Of a stretch of DNA of 6,508 bases, positions 5,296 to 6,508 are shown in pieces. Source of the stretch: JAICLL01 sp035252155 (lineage in GTDB: Bacteria; Planctomycetota; Planctomycetia; Pirellulales; JAICIG01); contig DATFDL010000279.1 in NCBI GenBank assembly GCA_035252155.1, positions 1 to 6,508 of the forward strand, in the 5' to 3' direction. Numbering within the stretch: the stretch's first letter is position 1; each line of letters opens with the position of its first letter. Below the pieces are notes generated by a model. That model searched no databases. It worked only from the letters and a program-made list of their open reading frames with translations, and had not been told where the DNA came from. The translations under genes were made by a program, and so were the position numbers.

Positions 5296-6045
5296 TTACG
5301 CCTCTGCGGCAGGATCGGGCATGACGCCGGTTTCGACGGCAGTTCGCAATTCGACGGGGCTGGCATCCCAGGCGGCGCCGTACGTCAACTCCAGCGGCGT
5401 CGGCACGTGAAAGTCGCTCGATAAAAACAGTGCGATCTCGGGCAGCGAGTCGCCAATTGCCAGCGGCTCAATGTAGGCGATGCGTTCGGTGCCGGCCTGA
5501 TACGACACAACCAGCCGGTCTTTGTCCGCCGGAAATCCAAACGGCTCATCGACAAACTCGTCCCAGATCGCCTTATGGATGCCAAGCGGATCACGCGGCG
5601 TTGGAGGAAAAAGATCGACGACCAGCACGTGGATGCCCGCTCGCAGGTAATCGACGGTCTTATCGACGAATTCGCGCAACGAAGCGCGACAATCCTTGTT
5701 GCCCGGCGAGACGACCTCGATGACTGCGATGATCCGGCCCAAGTGATGTCTGAGTACAATCCGGTTTGCGCGGTCCGAAAAAACTCCACATTCGGTGCGG
5801 CGCACGATGCGTGCCACCGGAGGAGGGACGATTGCCACGCCGCCCTCGTCGGCACTTGGCCGACCGGCACGGGACTCGATGGCCAAAACGTCGGCCTCGC
5901 GCGGCCCTAAGCGCTGCTCGACCAGCGCGGCGACGCCTTTCGGAAGGCGGCCTCGGTTCAAGGCCCGCGCCAATTCGATCGTCCAGTCTTGATGAAAATG
6001 GTGAAACAGCCCGGCGGGTACGCGCGTCCAATCGTGGATTGGCAT
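5296..6045 (-). CDS. DUF4058 family protein
   Basis: A 249-residue protein that I recognise as DUF4058, a family of unknown function abundant in planctomycetes and cyanobacteria. The N-terminal signature MPIHDWTRVPAGLFHHFHQ with WTIELARALNRGRLP (21-35) is characteristic. The middle holds IIAVIEVVSPGNKD (105-118), FVDKTVDYLRAGIHVLVVDLFPP (126-148) and GIHKAIWDEF (155-164). The E110-x6-K117 arrangement after a hydrophobic strand recalls the catalytic strand of PD-(D/E)XK nucleases and Uma2-like proteins, but that is only a suggestion. No signal peptide or membrane segment is seen. The start is the ATG at 6043-6045, with AGGAG 7 nt upstream; a TTG at 6064-6066 would add seven residues and is less likely. 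It lies between the sulfite reductase gene and tsaD on the same strand, probably with its own promoter. Confidence 0.9.
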   Translation of the reverse strand: MPIHDWTRVPAGLFHHFHQDWTIELARALNRGRLPKGVAALVEQRLGPREADVLAIESRAGRPSADEGGVAIVPPPVARIVRRTECGVFSDRANRIVLRHHLGRIIAVIEVVSPGNKDCRASLREFVDKTVDYLRAGIHVLVVDLFPPTPRDPLGIHKAIWDEFVDEPFGFPADKDRLVVSYQAGTERIAYIEPLAIGDSLPEIALFLSSDFHVPTPLELTYGAAWDASPVELRTAVETGVMPDPAAEA

Positions 6046-6052
6046 TGGTCGG

Positions 6053-6057
6053 CTCCT
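6053..6057 (-). promoter_or_regulatory. Shine-Dalgarno that decides the DUF4058 start
   Basis: AGGAG on the minus strand, 7 nt before the ATG at 6043-6045. It is the strongest ribosome binding site in the window and confirms the MPIHDW start over the upstream TTG. Confidence 0.8.
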
Positions 6058-6079
6058 GCGGATCAATGGAATGACCCCA

Positions 6080-6109
6080 ATTATAGCCGCGATGGTACGG
6101 TGCTGTCGC
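6080..6109 (-). promoter_or_regulatory. Candidate promoter of the DUF4058 gene
   Basis: On the minus strand TATAAT (6080-6085) is a perfect -10 hexamer, with GCGACA (6104-6109, four of six to the -35 consensus) 18 bp upstream. Transcription would start near 6073, about 28 nt before the ATG and just ahead of the Shine-Dalgarno. The -35 overlaps an inverted repeat, CCGCGA (6087-6092) and TCGCGG (6106-6111), which could be an operator or a remnant of sulfite reductase termination. Confidence 0.45.
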
Positions 6110-6125
6110 GGCGCCTTGTCCGCTG

Positions 6126-6508
6126 CTACGCGGCGGGCGTTTCGAGCGCAATCGAGGCGCCGAGGTGGCCGTTGCCGTTCGACTTGACCGCGGCCTGGCG
6201 GGCCTCGTAATCGGCGGCCCAGGCCAGCAGGTTCTCGGCGCCTTTGCGGTGGCAGAAATCGCCAAAGGTTTCGCCCGGCAGGCGGTCTTGCTTGAAGTAG
6301 AGAAGTACCGGCACAAGCGTGGCGACGACCTCTTCTTCGGGCACCAGGTCCTTGTAGAGAAAATTCAAGCGGTCGCCCAAGAGCCGGCCGCCGAGAAAGA
6401 TGGTGTACTTGCCCGCCGTCTTGCCCACCAGGCCCACATCGGAGTTGTAGGGCCGGGCGCAGCCGTTGGGGCAGCCGGTCATGCGAATCGTAAACCGCTC
6501 GATCGACA
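6126..6508 (-). CDS. Assimilatory sulfite reductase hemoprotein, C-terminal part (gene runs off the window)
   Basis: The last 126 codons of a siroheme-[4Fe-4S] sulfite/nitrite reductase; the reading frame stays open to 6508 and the rest lies outside. The fragment carries RMTGCPNGCARP, whose C-x3-C pair gives the second two cysteines of the coupled iron-sulfur/siroheme site, then VGLVGKTAGKYTIFLGG and the helical C-terminal region LVPEEEVVATLVPVLLYF with TFGDFCHRKG. RMTGCPNGCARP and the VGKTAGKY motif favour sulfite reductase (CysI or ferredoxin-dependent Sir) over nitrite reductase. The enzyme reduces sulfite to sulfide with six electrons for cysteine and methionine synthesis. The C-terminal end, about the last 25 residues (KSNGNGHLGASIALETPAA), is low-complexity and probably flexible. 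Its electron donor cannot be judged from this fragment. Confidence 0.92.
   Translation of the reverse strand, partial: SIERFTIRMTGCPNGCARPYNSDVGLVGKTAGKYTIFLGGRLLGDRLNFLYKDLVPEEEVVATLVPVLLYFKQDRLPGETFGDFCHRKGAENLLAWAADYEARQAAVKSNGNGHLGASIALETPAA

Noticed and set aside
6087..6111. Inverted repeat CCGCGA/TCGCGG as the sulfite reductase terminator
   Set aside because: The 6-bp stem has a 13-nt loop and no U-run after it; the TATAAT that follows fits a promoter better.
5660..6316. 218-codon minus-strand open frame joining the sulfite reductase end and the DUF4058 region
   Set aside because: It is out of frame with both recognised genes, which have clear family motifs and starts.

Overview
This window reads as a piece of a GC-rich planctomycete chromosome (Pirellulales-like is my guess). 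The lineage call rests on three things seen here: a DUF4058 protein beginning MPIHDWTRV, a RelE/ParE toxin and small antitoxin of a type I associated with Planctomycetes, and a homoserine dehydrogenase close to a phosphoglycerate-mutase-like protein of the kind proposed to act as homoserine kinase. No similarity search was run. Genes are densely packed, start codons are mixed (ATG and GTG) and only some genes have a clear Shine-Dalgarno sequence, which also fits that phylum.

Layout. From 3224 down to 45, all on the minus strand, lie homoserine dehydrogenase (1926-3224), a small antitoxin (1606-1842), a RelE/ParE toxin (1355-1609, overlapping the antitoxin by 4 nt) and a cofactor-independent phosphoglycerate mutase / proposed homoserine kinase (45-1244). 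Divergent from hom is a plus-strand class I SAM methyltransferase (3370-4149). The 145-bp space between them holds a possible hom promoter, a 28-bp near-palindrome and a heptamer tandem repeat. The methyltransferase converges on, and overlaps by 63 bp, the minus-strand tsaD gene (4087-5172). Upstream of tsaD on the same strand come a DUF4058 gene (5296-6045) with a good Shine-Dalgarno and a plausible promoter, and the C-terminal end of an assimilatory sulfite reductase (6126 to beyond 6508).

How the genes work together. Hom makes homoserine and the alkaline-phosphatase-superfamily protein is a good candidate for phosphorylating it on the way to threonine; the toxin-antitoxin pair sits between these two steps. 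TsaD uses threonine-derived threonylcarbamoyl-adenylate to make t6A in ANN-decoding tRNAs. Sulfite reductase supplies sulfide for cysteine and methionine. The methyltransferase and DUF4058 proteins have no assignable pathway. This is mostly a housekeeping region; the less ordinary parts are the toxin-antitoxin insertion, the regulatory-looking hom/methyltransferase spacer and the convergent tsaD overlap. I see no clear new multi-gene system, RNA gene, CRISPR array or insertion sequence.
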